Source: Lucinisca nassula (taxonomy: Eukaryota > Mollusca > Bivalvia > Lucinida > Lucinidae). Taken from it: a stretch of 64,000 nt of DNA. Below are positions 1-11,028 of this stretch, piece after piece (within the stretch, counting starts at the first letter, position 1; every line of letters starts with the position of its first letter). The notes below the pieces were generated by a model. It did no database searches. It was not told the origin of the DNA and was given only the letters and a program-made list of their open reading frames with translations. Location of the stretch: assembly GCA_963580285.1 (NCBI GenBank), contig OY757013.1:149305162-149369161 (forward strand). The letters run 5' to 3'. The position numbers and the translations under genes were made by a program.

Positions 1-343
1 TTATTTGTCTAAATCGCGACGGAAGTAAGGGCGAGGATTGTGGCCACGTAAAACCGATTTAAGCCCCCCAGTGGAAATCTTCCACTGACCGTTCCAAGGC
101 GGCTCTTCTGTGGCGATTTATTTATGTTGTTGTTTGTTACTTACTGTGTGTATCACTTGTGTCTTTTAATTTTGGATGGCCATATGGCCATTTTGTGGGA
201 AAGTAACTGTCCATATGGCCTTCCTTTGTTTAGGTTTCCATTATGGTCTGGTCACTTAATGTTTGTATTTCTTTCCCTTTGGTGTCTTTTATGGATGGAG
301 TAAGTTAATTGTATCAATTCCTGATCTTTGTTTTACTTCTACT
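1..343 (+). mobile_element. PEN retroelement, 3' end (copy 1, cut by window start)
   Basis: Non-coding 3' region of the PEN family. It carries the recurring blocks 'aagcccccagtggaa', 'gaccgttccaaggcgg', 'ccattttgtgggaaagtaac' and the 3' terminus 'tgatctttgttttacttcta'. The same order of blocks recurs more than a dozen times in the window on both strands, which defines the family. The upstream RT part would lie outside the window. It abuts a LINE-RNH fragment. Confidence 0.8.
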
Positions 344-349
344 TTATAA

Positions 350-1295
350 GCATGGTTTCAGCTCAAAGGGCGATTCCTTTGCTTTCTTGTCAGCATAAAC
401 ATTGCAGACAATGCCAATATGGCTCGGAAGCCAACAGAACAAGATTGGGTGTATTTTAGAAATTTTGTGATGTTTTTCGATCAATTTTTGAATTTGAGGA
501 TTTTTGGATGATGCATGGTCTAAAGCCTCAAGAACAGAAAGCGAATCAGAAATTATAATTGCGTTTTGAATTGTTGAAGAACTGTCAAAATCTAAAGCTA
601 GGTCTATTGCTTCGGCTTCAGCTGTAAAAATACATGAACTATCTGGAAGGCGCAAGGTCTGGTGCGTATCTTTAGAAACATAGTATAACGCATAACCAAT
701 TTTATCTCCTTCTTTGGAACCATCAGTATAGACTTGCTGGTAATCATTGTAACGTGACTGCAAAATCTGAAAGTTTTGTTTGAATAGTATTCTGACCGTT
801 TCGAGGCGGTTCATCTGTCGCGGTTTATTTTTGTTATGGTTTGTCTTTGAGTGTGTGTATCGCTTATATTCTTTTGTTTTGGATAGTCAATTGGCCATTT
901 TGTGGAAAAGTACTTTTCGTTTGGCTTTTCGATACTGATGTTTCCAATAGGGACTAGTTATTTCATGGTTGTGTTTCTTTCCCTTTGGTGTCACTGATGG
1001 GAGCTGTGGGTTAATTGTACCGATTCCTGATCATTGCCTTCACTTCTATTTTGGATTTTATTAAGATTTTTTCATCATGTAAGTGAAACAGAATAGTAGT
1101 TTTTTTTTTAATACACCAAGGTGGAAATTCGGCGGTTTCATGTTTTTGAATATTTTTAAGGTCGATACCTGAATTTTCCAGTAGTGGTAATATACGTAAA
1201 TCAAAAGGTTTGATTGCTGTGGGTTTAATATCATACTTATCTACACATTCAGGTGGAAATGAAATTTTACAAGCCGGGTCAGATGGATTAGCAGC
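350..1295 (-). pseudogene. LINE-RNH copy A: RNase H domain remnant of a non-LTR retrotransposon
   Basis: An open stretch of 156 codons (814 down to 344) encodes an RNase H fold: YTDGS around residue 29 (catalytic Asp), TAEAEAI around 64-70 (Glu), SDSLS at 89-93 (Asp), and a C-terminal CWLPSHIGI..N..AD block at about 127-142. RNase H removes the RNA strand of the RNA:DNA hybrid during retrotransposition. Only some Jockey-superfamily LINEs carry it downstream of RT. The first seven codons come from the inserted PEN at 794-1050. The LINE resumes at about 1065-1293. No full-length protein is possible here. Confidence 0.8.
794..1050 (+). mobile_element. PEN 3' fragment (copy 11) inserted in LINE-RNH copy A
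   Basis: Starts inside the 'gaccgttccaaggcgg' block and runs to the terminal 'gatcattgccttcacttcta'. LINE-RNH sequence lies on both sides, so this is a nested, strongly 5'-truncated insertion with its 3' end intact, as expected from target-primed reverse transcription. It belongs to the subfamily reading 'gtttgtctttgagtgtgtgtatcgc'. Confidence 0.75.
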
Positions 1296-2330
1296 AAGAT
1301 GATGATGATGATTTCGTGTTTAACGACGCGTCAACCCTCTTAGTGGGTCATAAGCGTCAAGCGGTTAATGGTTAAATGGCATGTAGAATTACGAGGGTAC
1401 TAAAAGTAAAAATGTAAGTATGGTATGTATAAAAATCTGAAACAGTTAAATCTTATGGAAAAGTCCAATATCTTTTAAGAATAAAATAATATTATCAACA
1501 GGTACATCTTGAAACAATTGTTGCAAAGTGTCAGCTTTGAAGTATAAGTCACGGGACTGTGAAAAGTCTACACATTAAATTAAGATATGTTTAACAGTGA
1601 ATGGCTGATCACATCCTACATAAGAAGGCTGATCATCACCATTCAAAATATAAGAATGAGTAACTCTAGTATGGCCAATGCGCAGTCGCGTTAATACTAC
1701 ATCCTCTTTCCTGGAAAATTGTGGAGGAGAGCATTTTGTTCCAACGACAGGTTTAATGGCATGGAGTTTGTTATTTATTTCATGGTCCCATGCATCTTGC
1801 CATTCCGACAAGATGTATCTGTTGATAAATTGTTTAAAATTATTAAAAAGAATTTTAAAAACAGACGGATCAAGATTGAGCGATTCCTTTGCTTTCTTGT
1901 CAGCACACACATTGCCCACAATGCCAATATGGCTCGGAAGCCAACAAAACAAGATTTGGTGCGTTTTAGAAATTTCATGATGTTTTTCGATCAATTTTTG
2001 TATTTGAGGATTTTTAGATGATGAATGGTCAAAGCCTTAAGCACAGAAAGTGAATCAGAAAATATAATTGCTTTTTGAATTGTTGAGGAACTGACAAAAT
2101 CTAAAGCAAGGTCTATTGCCTCGGCTTCAGCTGTAAAAATAAATGAACCATCTGGAAGGCGCATGGTTTTGTGCGTATCTTTAGAAACATACGCACAACC
2201 AACTTTATCTCCTTTGGAACCATCAGTATAGACTTGCTGGTAATCATCGTAACGTGACTGCAGTACCTGAAAGTTTTGTTTGAGAAGTATCGGATTTGAT
2301 TCGGATTTTTTGATTTTTTGGCGGTTTCAT
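1296..2330 (-). pseudogene. LINE-RNH copy B: 3' tail, RNase H and C-terminal zinc-finger segment
   Basis: On the minus strand this holds the RNase H core (YTDGS near 2,230; SDSLS near 2,050; WLPSHIGI near 1,930), then a segment with LTRLRIGHTRVTHSYILNG and VGCDQPFTVKHIL, the Cys/His cluster typical of the C-terminus of RNase H-bearing LINEs. An open stretch runs from 1,994 to 1,575, and other parts are frameshifted. Downstream is a 3' UTR ending in a GTTGACGCGTCGTTAAAC motif and an (ATC)n tail at 1,296-1,312. Decayed and non-functional. Confidence 0.8.
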
Positions 2331-2550
2331 GTTTTTGAATATTTTTAAGGTCGATACCTGAATTTTCCAGCAGTGGTAAAATACGTAATCCAAAAGGTTT
2401 GATTGCTGTGGGTTTAGTTTCGTACTTATCTACAAATTGAGGTGGAAATGAAATTTTGGATGCCGGGTTAGATGGATTAGCAGCAAGTCTGATAGCATAC
2501 TGAAGATAAAGTTTTTCTTTGATAGAAGTTAAAGATTAGTCACTTGCTTC

Positions 2551-2885
2551 CACACCGGCTCCGATAGCTGAGTTGGTAGAGTGTCCGCTCTGGGGAACTG
2601 GTGGCCACGGGTTCGATCCCGGGCCGCGACATACCAAAGTCGTTAAAAATGGTACTAGCTGCTCCTCGCTTGGCACTCGGATTTACGGGGTAGAGCTAGG
2701 ACTGGTCGAGCCAGTGTCAGGATTATGTGACTGGGTGTGGTATCATGTATTGTGTCTGGGACATGATACTTCAGTGAGGAACCACTATAAAAGTGAGCAC
2801 TGAGCTCCCTGTCGCAACCAGACACCGTCGTGATATGACTGAAAAATTGTTGAAAGCGACGTTAAACCCGAATTCACACACACAC
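2551..2885 (+). mobile_element. SINE-T (tRNA-headed SINE)
   Basis: The head has a pol III A box (tagctgagttggtagagtg) and B box (gggttcgatcccgggcc). A body of about 240 bp follows, ending with 'gcgacgttaaacccgaattc' and an (AC)n tail. It is flanked by a 10-bp direct repeat, cacttgcttc at 2,541-2,550 and cacctgcttc at 2,886-2,895 (one mismatch). The flanking LINE-RNH reading resumes across it, so it inserted into LINE copy B. Two further copies are at 12,691 and 47,025. Confidence 0.85.
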
Positions 2886-3055
2886 CACCTGCTTCGACAT
2901 AAAGGCTTAGTACGGGAGATGTACGAAAGGCTCCCAAATAAAGGAATGGTATTCAGAGATTTTAAATAGGACTCTCATTCAGAACCATAAACAACAGACC
3001 CCTAATCTGATTTAGATCTTATTAAAGATTAAGATACACCGATCCGCTCCCCAAC

Positions 3056-3330
3056 TTGTTTGTTTGATTTGAGGTTTAACGTCCCCGACAACACTGTAAT
3101 GTAAAGGTCATTTTGGAGACGTTGCTTCCAATTTTGTGGGACTTTTACCCGACACTGAGATGAAATGACTTCTCAAGCCCTGTCGCCCAATGAAACCAAT
3201 AGGGTTTATTAGCATGGACGGTCCGCCTCGCACCGCGGTTCCTGGACAGGCTTAGATCCTCTAAGCGGTTTACGAGTACTAGTGTGCGGGCCGGATTCAG
3301 CTCTGTGTGGAAGCATCATGAGCTAATACG
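3056..3330 (-). mobile_element. SINE-S copy
   Basis: SINE-S is an approximately 290-bp element. In its own orientation it starts 'ggccccgcccatcggggctt', contains 'actggtaaaccgcttagagg' and 'gggtaaaagtcccacaaaat', and ends 'gacgttaaacctcaaatc' with an A/C-rich tail. Here it reads on the minus strand and lies inside LINE-RNH copy B. I see no clear tRNA boxes in its head, so the RNA ancestor is not assigned. Confidence 0.8.
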
Positions 3331-3473
3331 TTAAGCTTTTAAGCATTTAGCTTTAAGATATTTAATGTGAGGAATATAAGATAATTTTTGACCAACTTGG
3401 ACCCCAAGAAAGTTGGCTTCTTCAACAACAGGAATGTGTGATCCATATAACAGGGAAGGGTGTTCGTGTTTAG

Positions 3474-3719
3474 TTATACTAATTTATTTTAGTTCGATTT
3501 CGATGAAATATTGAAGCTTATTGAATCGCTCTCGAACACTCATTCCGGGTGTTTACACGCGCGCGCGAGAGAGAGGCAGTGGCTTTTACACCTGGATGGA
3601 GTGGGGCAGTGTCATTACGTGTCTTGCCCAAGGACACACCTCGATACCGGTGGCCGGATTCGAACGCACAACATCTCGATCATAAGTCGAACGCGTTAAC
3701 CACTGCGCTATCGAGGCCG
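3474..3719 (-). mobile_element. SINE-C, tRNA-derived, inserted in LINE-RNH copy B
   Basis: On the minus strand the head (3,719 downward) has an A box (tagcgcagtggttaacgcg) and a B box (gttcgaatcc), followed by a 'tgtccttgggcaagacac' body block known from many invertebrate SINEs. The direct repeat ggtgttcgtgttt flanks it (about 3,460-3,472 and 3,721-3,733). The tail contains a short CG/GA microsatellite near 3,557-3,575. Confidence 0.75.
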
Positions 3720-4620
3720 AGGTGTTCGTGTTTCTTCCGTAGCTTACTAATATGCGTTTTCGATTTGGAACATTTATACCATTTTTATCAGCTAATTCTT
3801 CTATTTTCTTTTTGTCGTCCAGACATTGTACAATATCGTTTATTTTGATGTTAAATTGCGTAGTTGACAGAATACTACATTATGGAACACCCTGCTCTTA
3901 ATCATAGAGATCGGACAGGGTAGATCACATACGCACATGTAACAAGGGCTCCCCTAAAAAGCTTTGAATAAAAGTGGAAAGTTTTCCTCTTAAACCAACG
4001 TATTGGAAATCTTTCAATAATCCATAACGCCATGTGGTATCACATGCTTTCTCCAAGTCGAACTACGTGTACTTTATCAAAAAAAAAAATTACATATAGA
4101 TGTTTCTAGTCTTATTAAATTGTCTTTGGCACTTCGTTCCGAAAGACAGCCTGAATGATAGTCTGAAATGAGGTTGCTGGACTCTTAAGTACCAAACCAA
4201 TCTTTTGTTTATCATTCTATCCATTGTTTGCATAAACACCTTGTCAAAGCTATCGGTCGATGCGTGATTTTTCCATTGTTTGTGAAAAGGGACTACGGTT
4301 GGTAAACGTCAGCCCCCAGGACAGACACCGTTTCCCAAATATTATTAAAGATATCTAAAAGGATTGAAAGAGAACTTTTTTGCAGATGCTTAAGCATCTG
4401 ATAATGAATTTCATCGGGGCCGGTTGCGGTATAATGTGATTGTTCAATGGCTTCAACTAGTTCGGATAAATTGAAAGGTTTGTTGTATTCTTCGAGATCG
4501 AGGGATTTAATGTTAAAATTTCTTTTCTCCTGGTCCTTTTTTTAAATTTCTAAAAGTGTAAGAATAATTTCGCGATGATATATTTCTCAAGAGAGTGCTA
4601 CCCTACCAAGAGTATATGAA

Positions 4621-5155
4621 ATGTCATTCTTTGCTGAAAAATTTCCACAACACTATTAACCAAGATTCGTCGCTTTGGGTGGATGATTATGCAAAATGTG
4701 AAAAACACATACCTTCATTTTTTCTACCTTTTATGGTCATTTCATTTTTGCAAAGTACTTTTAGTATTTTAGGGTCTAAACAAGCAAAACTTTCCCTATG
4801 TTATCAACACTAAAACACCAACTCTGTATAGAATAGTGTTTCTGAAATGTACAATTTCCAATGACAGTGCTTCTGATCCATCTCAGCCCTCCTAAGTCAC
4901 AAGGCTGTCTGATTTCCTCTGATAAAAATGCTGCAAATTGTCATGATTTTATGACATGACCTTATTCTGTAACTGAAGCATCCTTAATCTCTATTTGAAA
5001 CATGAAAATGGGTGCTTTATACTTATATGGAATTTTTTTAAAATTGAAAAAGAATGAAAAAGCAAAATTTAATTCATATAAACAAACTTAATGATTTTAC
5101 ATTCCAAATACGCTGTTTGACAAATATGTTGAACTTGGTGGTGCTGGAGTAGATT
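4621..5155. other. Unassigned interval between the ORF2 and ORF1 remnants
   Basis: A complete LINE would have its AP endonuclease here, which normally needs several hundred codons. I see no recognisable endonuclease motif on the minus strand and no other repeat match. An internal deletion or decay beyond recognition is the likely explanation. Confidence 0.4.
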
Positions 5156-6030
5156 TACTCCATGCACCTGATTTTTTTCAGTTTAGCAATGTACGAGTCA
5201 GCAGTCTGCGTTGCACTATAGTTAACTTTTACACCAGCACCATTTGTGATGCTGACGTAGCTGGTGGTTGACGTTGTGTATCGCTCTTCAACAGTTTTCG
5301 CGCTTCTGGTAAAGTTATCGACCTTTGATATTTGGCAGTGATAAGTTCTTTTCTTGTTTCTCTGCCGGACAGTTTCTCACAATTGACGCATTTGGCCTCA
5401 TTCTGCCAGTTTTGGTGGATACTGACATGTTACTCTTCACCACAGTTTGGACAGAATTGTTTCTTCTGACATTTGATTTCTTGGTGACCAAATACCTGGT
5501 AATGGTAACGTCTGAGATGGTTTTGTACGTATATATCTCTACGTTAACAGAAAGATATGCTACTTTGATTTTCTTGGGCAGAACTGGTGTATTAAAAGTC
5601 AACACATAAGTACCTGTTGGCTAAAATACACCACTTCTATGAACTTGGATGTTACGAACACCAATTACGCCTTCGTCTCGCAGGTTTTCGACGATCTCCT
5701 CATTGCTGCAAGGACGTAATTCTGGGCTGCGAATGACACCTTTACACAAATTGAGTGTATTGTGCAAAGCCACCATGACTCTAAGATCGAACGATTTTTT
5801 TTTGTGCTGAGTAGAGTTTCAACTTACTATTTCCTCTCGACTTCAATGAGAAGATCACCTGACTTAAGCTTTTTATGCTTTTTGGATGTGGGGCTATGGA
5901 CACTGTACTCTTTTCGATGACAAATGACGACAAACTTGACAGTGCGTGTATCATCAAGTGATGTCATTAACACGAAACGTGAAAAACTGTTTAGCTTTGG
6001 TGCTGCAGACAGCTGACTGGGTTCATCAGA
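5156..6030 (-). pseudogene. LINE-RNH ORF1 (gag-like, zinc-knuckle) remnant
   Basis: The minus strand from about 6,000 down gives LKSGDLLIEVERK, GVIRSPELRPCSNEEIVENL, TYVLTFNTPVLPKKIKVAYL (near 5,600), and then a zinc-knuckle-like run FGHQEIKCQKKQFCPNCGEE followed by AKCVNCEK (5,490-5,370). These are the usual order and motifs of the gag-like ORF1 RNA-binding protein of Jockey-type LINEs. Frames shift at least three times, and an in-frame TAA follows CGEE. It lies upstream of the ORF2 remnant on the same strand, as expected for one element. Confidence 0.7.
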
Positions 6031-6464
6031 GTCAGCTGACTCCTTTATTTACGTTTGATTATGTTGCGGTTAGTAGTATTATGCTTTCTCATAAAGAAAG
6101 CTTGAAGGTTCGTCTCAAGTGCACTCCGCCCTCCTTTGAACCCTACACGGGAACCCAACTCGCAGATGTTAGAGATACACGTGAGATATACTCGCATAAA
6201 CAAAATGCCTACACGATTGGTCCGTTTGGCCACCATCTTCTAGAGATAAAAAGACAGTGAATTTTAAGGTAAATGAGCATATTGTTTGTATCACGAAAGA
6301 TACAAAAAGAATGGAAATAAAGCATGCGGTATCTCTAGGGCTTGGCGCGACCAGCCGATTGATTGTGCCGGACCGCCCGTCTGCACCGAAATGACAGACC
6401 GAAGAGGCGTGTTGGGTACCTGAAGCACCGCAACCTCAGGTAACCCTCAACCTCCGGCTTACAA

Positions 6465-6800
6465 ACAGCGGTTCTTCTGTCTCGGATTATTTGTGTTATT
6501 GTTTGTCTTTGAGTGTTTGTATCGCTTATATTATTTTGTTTTGGATAGCCAATTGGCCATTTTGTGGGAAAGTAACTGTCCTTTTGGGTTTTCCGCTATT
6601 GATGTTTCCATTAGGGTCTAGTTGTTTCTTGTTTGTGTTTCTTTCCCTGTGGTTTCTCTGATGGGAGTTGTGGGTTAATTGTATCGATTCCTGATCATTG
6701 CCTTAACTTCTATTTCACTTGTGTATCTTTCGCTTTGGTGTCTCTGATGGGAGCTGTGGGTTAATTGTATCGATTACTGATCATTGCCTTCACTTTTATT
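6465..6800 (+). mobile_element. PEN 3' fragment (copy 12) with duplicated tail
   Basis: Runs from 'gcggttcttctgtctcgg' to 'cattgccttcacttttat'. The final block (ctttccctttggtg.. to ..ttcctgatcattgcc) occurs twice in tandem, at about 6,640-6,712 and 6,722-6,796. This is either a tail-end duplication or a second, very short PEN tail inserted at the end of the first. Confidence 0.65.
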
Positions 6801-6810
6801 TTACGGGACG

Positions 6811-7701
6811 CCATCCACGGCAAACGGGTGGTTATCTTTAGCTCTTCCAAGCGGGTACAAAGTCCACAGTATCAATGAGCCCAGTGGGAATTGAGCCCAA
6901 TGGCCACGGGAAGGCCGGAAGTCTGATACCTGGGGACCGATTTGGTAAGACACGGAAAACTGAAAACATGGAATTCCTAGAAAATCATACCGAACGTTTC
7001 AGTCAATTTGGCTTTCGTTGAAGAAATTGATGCCATCGAAATGTATGTCGCATCCATCTATACTACTGGATCTCCGACAAACGCGACATGCAAGGAACAA
7101 AGATTCAAGCCTCCTTGCAGCAAAATGTCTTCAAATTAAGGCGTAACTATACCAAATTTAGTGACACAGAGGCCTTATTGATATTTAATCTTCATCATTA
7201 TGTCTCAACCCCAAAGTTTTGAAACCGAAACGTTACAAATGAGGCCCTTCCGCCAAAAAGAGCGGCTCTAGAGCAACACGTCTATCGAGCAGAATACCAA
7301 GCCAAAATCTGGCTGGCATCCAACTCTTACTCTCCCTGACGGACGGGGTTGGCGTAAAATGAAGATGGACGATTAAAGCCCATACTGTCTTCTCAGCCTC
7401 CTGTACCACAAGCAGCACCGGGTCTCATTAAGTGTCACTGCACAACCAGTTTGTGCCAAGGTCGTTGCTCTTCCAAAAGAATGCGCGTGTGATGGAGATG
7501 AACTGTGTTTGAATCCATTTAAGTATAACACAGTTACTAACGCATCGACGTCTGAAATAGAGTCGGATGCTGAAACATAGGTGAGGTTTAGGTTTATTGA
7601 CAATGGAATTGGAATGGGGTTATAAAGCTATTTCATCTGGCACTAACTGTGTAATGATGTTTTAGCTATTTATCTTTCAATGGTGTATGATAGTATAAAA
7701 T
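6811..7701. other. No recognised feature
   Basis: Mixed-composition sequence. Small open stretches exist on the minus strand (7,233-7,603), but they have no recognisable motif and no repeat copy elsewhere in the window. Confidence 0.4.
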
Positions 7702-8852
7702 AACAAGATGTGTTTGTGAAACGCTGAAGCCACCGCACAGCGCATGTTAAATATGAAAGCAGTATAACTAAGCAATCGAAAGGTATGGCCAATGTTCAAG
7801 TCTCAAAAAAGGAGGTCAAGGTCACAAGGTCAAAACTTATGGGATTGTTGAAAAGGTCTTGTCACATAGTATGCACATGTGAAATATGAAAGCCCTATCA
7901 CTTACCAATTCAAACGTCAAGGTCACGAGGTCAAAACATATGGTACCTATGGAAAGGTCTTGTGAAAAGAAATCCACGTGTGAAATATGAAAGCCCAATC
8001 ACTTACCAATCAAAAAGTTATGGACTATGTTAAAGTTTTTAAAAAGTAGGTCAAACGTCAAGGTCACGAGGTCAAAAATTATAGTACCATTAGAAATGTC
8101 TTGTGACAAGAAATGCACATGCGAAATATGAAAGCCCCAGCATTTACCAATCAAAAGTTATGGCCAATGTTAAAGGTTTTAAAAAGTAGGTCAAACGTCA
8201 AGGTCGCGAAGTCAAAAGTTATGGTACCACTAGAAAGATGTTGTGACAAGAAATGCACATGTGAAATATGAAAGCCCTACCACTTACCAATCGACACATG
8301 TGAAATATGGTAGCCCTACCACTTACCAATCGAACGTTATGGCCAATGTAAAAGTTTTTAAAAAGTATGTCAATGTCACGAGGTAAAAATTATGGTACCA
8401 CTAGAAAAAGTCTTGTGACAAGGAGTGCACATATGAAATATATCAGCCCTACCACTTACCAATCGAAAGTTATGACCAATGTTAAAGTTTTTAAAAAGTA
8501 GGTCAAACATCAAGGTCAAGGTCACAACTCAAAAATAATGGTATCATTAGAAAGCCATATCATTTACCAATCGAAAGTTATGGCCAATGTTAATGTTTTT
8601 TTGTTTTTTTTTTTAAAGTAGGTCAAAGTAACGAGATCAAAAATTATGGTAACACTGGAAATGTCGTGTGATAAGGTATACACATGTGAAATATGAAAGC
8701 TCTATCTATTACCATTCAAAAGGTATGCCCAGTATTAAGGTTTTTGTAGACAGACAAACGGACAAATAGACAGACGGAAAAACAGACAGACAGACCAAAA
8801 ACTTTCTGCCCCCCCCCCCCACCCCACCCCGAATCTAGATTCCGGGGGCATA
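7702..8852 (-). mobile_element. TRE-1: tandem-repeat mobile element
   Basis: On the minus strand the element starts ttatgcccccgg with a hairpin (gaatctagattc flanked by G/C runs, 8,820-8,852). A C/G homopolymer and a CTGT/CCGT-rich stretch (8,745-8,800) follow, then about seven diverged monomers of roughly 140 bp, marked by 'cacatgtgaaatatgaaagc' and 'aaggtcacgaggtcaaaa'. It ends in ..catcttgtta at 7,702. This plan resembles the non-autonomous 'pearl'/Helentron-type elements of molluscs. There is no coding capacity. Confidence 0.6.
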
Positions 8853-9425
8853 AAAATGAAGATGCTTCTTGTAGGCTGAGTAGACAGTATGGGCTATAAT
8901 GGTTTTTAGCGATTTTATTTTTTTTTATTTTTTTCTAAAATATAGTTTATCAGATATTAATTAACCAATATGCATCTATGGATTTACACATGAAACACAT
9001 TGTTATATGAGACGAGGGCTTATCATAAAAATATAGCTCTATCTGCACTTTTAAACTAGCAATTTCATGAAAAAACTATATGAAATTAAACGCAAATGTA
9101 TGAGATAACGGCAAATGGAATTTAATGTTTTTTTTTTCTTCACAATTTTGATCTTAAAATAAAAGATCAAACTTCGGCGAAGTCGATGTCGAACCAGCCA
9201 CCCACCTGTCCCACCCAAAACAACTTACTGTTTATTTCAGATAGAAGAAATAAATATTGAAATTTAAGAAGTATCCGCAGTCTAAATATCTGAGGCTAGA
9301 AAATAACTAAGTTCATAATGTGGAAAAAGTGACAAGGGAAGACCTAACAGTTATAACCAAAGTACATACACACCCAATACAGAAAACAAAGGCAAAGTTT
9401 AAAAATGATTGTTATAAAAAGTAAG
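8853..9425. other. AT-rich interval, no recognised feature
   Basis: AT-rich DNA with several T or A homopolymers. I see no coding motif or repeat match in it. Confidence 0.4.
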
Positions 9426-9427
9426 AT

Positions 9428-9935
9428 GAATTGAACTCACAAGGTATCTATTCTTTAAAGTAACTAAACATGAAAAAAAAGAAAAGTTGATACAAATTAA
9501 AGGAGGATAACCCGAAAAGCACATGCACATCTGCAAACCATGACAAAAACATCTGCAAAATTTAAAAACAAAAAAGCCCTAGCGCAGTGTAAGAGAAGTT
9601 GCGCGCACAAGGTACTTACTCTAAAAGTAAATGGACCTGGAAAAATGTTGTAAAAGTGGAAAAAGTTGATACAAAATAAAGCGAGGATAACCCCAAAACA
9701 TGTGCAGAAACAAATTCAAACAATATTCTATGACAAAAACACCTGCAAATTGCCAGAAGGATTGATTTCAATTGCAAGAGACGTTGCGCTCACAAGGTCT
9801 CAACTCCAACAGTAAATGGTCCAGGAAAACACTAAGTTGAAAATGGGGAAACAGCTCATTTTGTACTGGAAATCCCAAACAACAGCACAGGTCCAGATCA
9901 GATACCGCAGAACGCGGAGTCTCTTTTGGGCATAC
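9428..9935. repeat. Three diverged tandem units of about 170-185 bp
   Basis: Units begin near 9,433, 9,600 and 9,782 with the related phrase 'g(c)ctcacaaggt..', followed by '..agtaaatggacctggaaaa' and '..aaaagttgatacaaa'. Divergence is high, so this is an old local tandem repeat. No coding signal was found. Confidence 0.5.
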
Positions 9936-10403
9936 ACTCCATGATTGCGAAAGTTTCAGCCATTTTCCACAGCCAGACATCCCAAATTTTGAAATGCACT
10001 CGTTTCATACTGATATAAGGTTGATGATTCCATTCAGTACAAAATTTGGTTAAAAGTACACACTTTGGGTCGAATATGTAATCATTTGTGTCATTAATCC
10101 AGTTAAGACAATTTATATCGCCCAGTTAATAAGTTGGGAGTGGTCCATATCCAATTGTAGGGGAGCCAGGTTTGTATTGTTAGCAGTAAATTTTGAAAAA
10201 CTTGTATGTACTTTCAGCAAAGACACAGATGAGACGCCAGGTGTTGCGGCGTCTAATCTTGGTCTACAATGTTTGCAAATGTCCCCTCAAAAGGCTGCTA
10301 GGCATACATGGGTTTATTGGGTGTTATATCAATAACGAGGAAGTCATTTTGTTTTCAGAGGCCTAATGGTTAAGTGTTAGCCCCCCCCCCCTAGGCATGT
10401 GAA

Positions 10404-10560
10404 CGGCCTCGGTAGCTCAGTCGGATGCGCGACTGACTGATGATCAGGAGAACGCGGGTTCGATACCAGCAACATGTTCTTGGAGATTGATCATGAAATC
10501 TTTTCCACGGTGATTATCTCCCTTTTGCTGATTCACGAAGGGCAGTTTGATGTTTCTTGT
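10404..10560 (+). mobile_element. SINE-U, tRNA-headed, 5' part
   Basis: The A box is tagctcagtcggatgcgc and the B box is gggttcgatacc. A body block 'catgaaatcttttccacgg' recurs at 48,550. Immediately downstream (10,560-10,790) is another SINE-U segment in opposite orientation ('catagaaaagatttcatga' near 10,740), so the locus is a SINE-U inverted pair. Confidence 0.6.
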
Positions 10561-10792
10561 TTGGTTGTTTGTATTGGAGTTAAAGGCCCAGTCAACACTA
10601 TTTAGGTCATTTTGAGCCGGTCAGTTTACCTATCAACACTTCTAGATATGCTTATACGAAAGCGGTTTACCAGTGTAGTGCACATTATTTCGCCAGAAAC
10701 TGACAACTGCCCTTCTTGAATCAGCGGAAGGGAAATAATGACCATAGAAAAGATTTCATGATCAATCTCCGTTTGAATGATGCTTTCACCGA

Positions 10793-11028
10793 CCGCATAC
10801 GAGTACTGGTAAACCGCTTAGAGGATCTAAGCCTGCCCAGGCAAGTCGGTGCGGGTCGGACCGCCCTAGCCTATAAACCCTATTGATTTCATTGAGCGAC
10901 AGGACTTGGGATGTCATTTCATCCTATTGTCGGGTAAAAGTCCCACGAAATTGGAAGGAACGTCTCCACAATGACCTATACAGTGTTTACGGGGACGTTT
11001 AACCTCAAATCAAACAAAACAATGATCA
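10793..11028 (+). mobile_element. SINE-S copy, 5'-truncated
   Basis: Reads from 'gagtactggtaaaccgcttag' to 'ggggacgtttaacctcaaatc'. It lies between SINE-U pieces, and its tail is the start of the tandem duplication described next. Confidence 0.75.

Larger units (their letters stand above)
2330..4620 (-). pseudogene. LINE-RNH copy B: reverse transcriptase domain, decayed and split by three SINEs
   Basis: Reading the minus strand from 4,600 downward, recognisable RT blocks follow in order: an N-terminal TGPDEIHYQMLKHL block (near 4,430-4,390), the catalytic-palm FDLEKACDTTWRYG (4,062-4,027), a FNIKINDIVQCL block (near 3,840), the thumb-like IPVVEEANFLGVQ (near 3,430), GAFRTSPVLSLYVEA (near 2,900), and KLYLQYAIRLAANPSNP (near 2,490). 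These are known ORF2 signatures of Jockey-type LINEs. Many frameshifts and stops occur. SINE-T, SINE-S and SINE-C sit inside. I did not find a clean xxDD box. Confidence 0.75.

Noticed and set aside
344..814. RNase H as a host gene
   Set aside because: It lies next to other LINE parts, matches a second LINE copy at 1.6-2.3 kb, and its start codon is inside a PEN insertion.
1678..2021. Two 100-codon plus-strand open frames
   Set aside because: They are antisense shadows of the LINE-RNH zinc-finger and RNase H coding sequence on the minus strand.
2556..2640. Functional tRNA gene from intact A and B boxes
   Set aside because: The same head occurs at 12,691 and 47,345, always joined to the same body and flanked by target duplications. 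It is a SINE head, not a tRNA gene. The same holds for heads near 3,719, 10,404, 18,669, 27,415 and 54,547.
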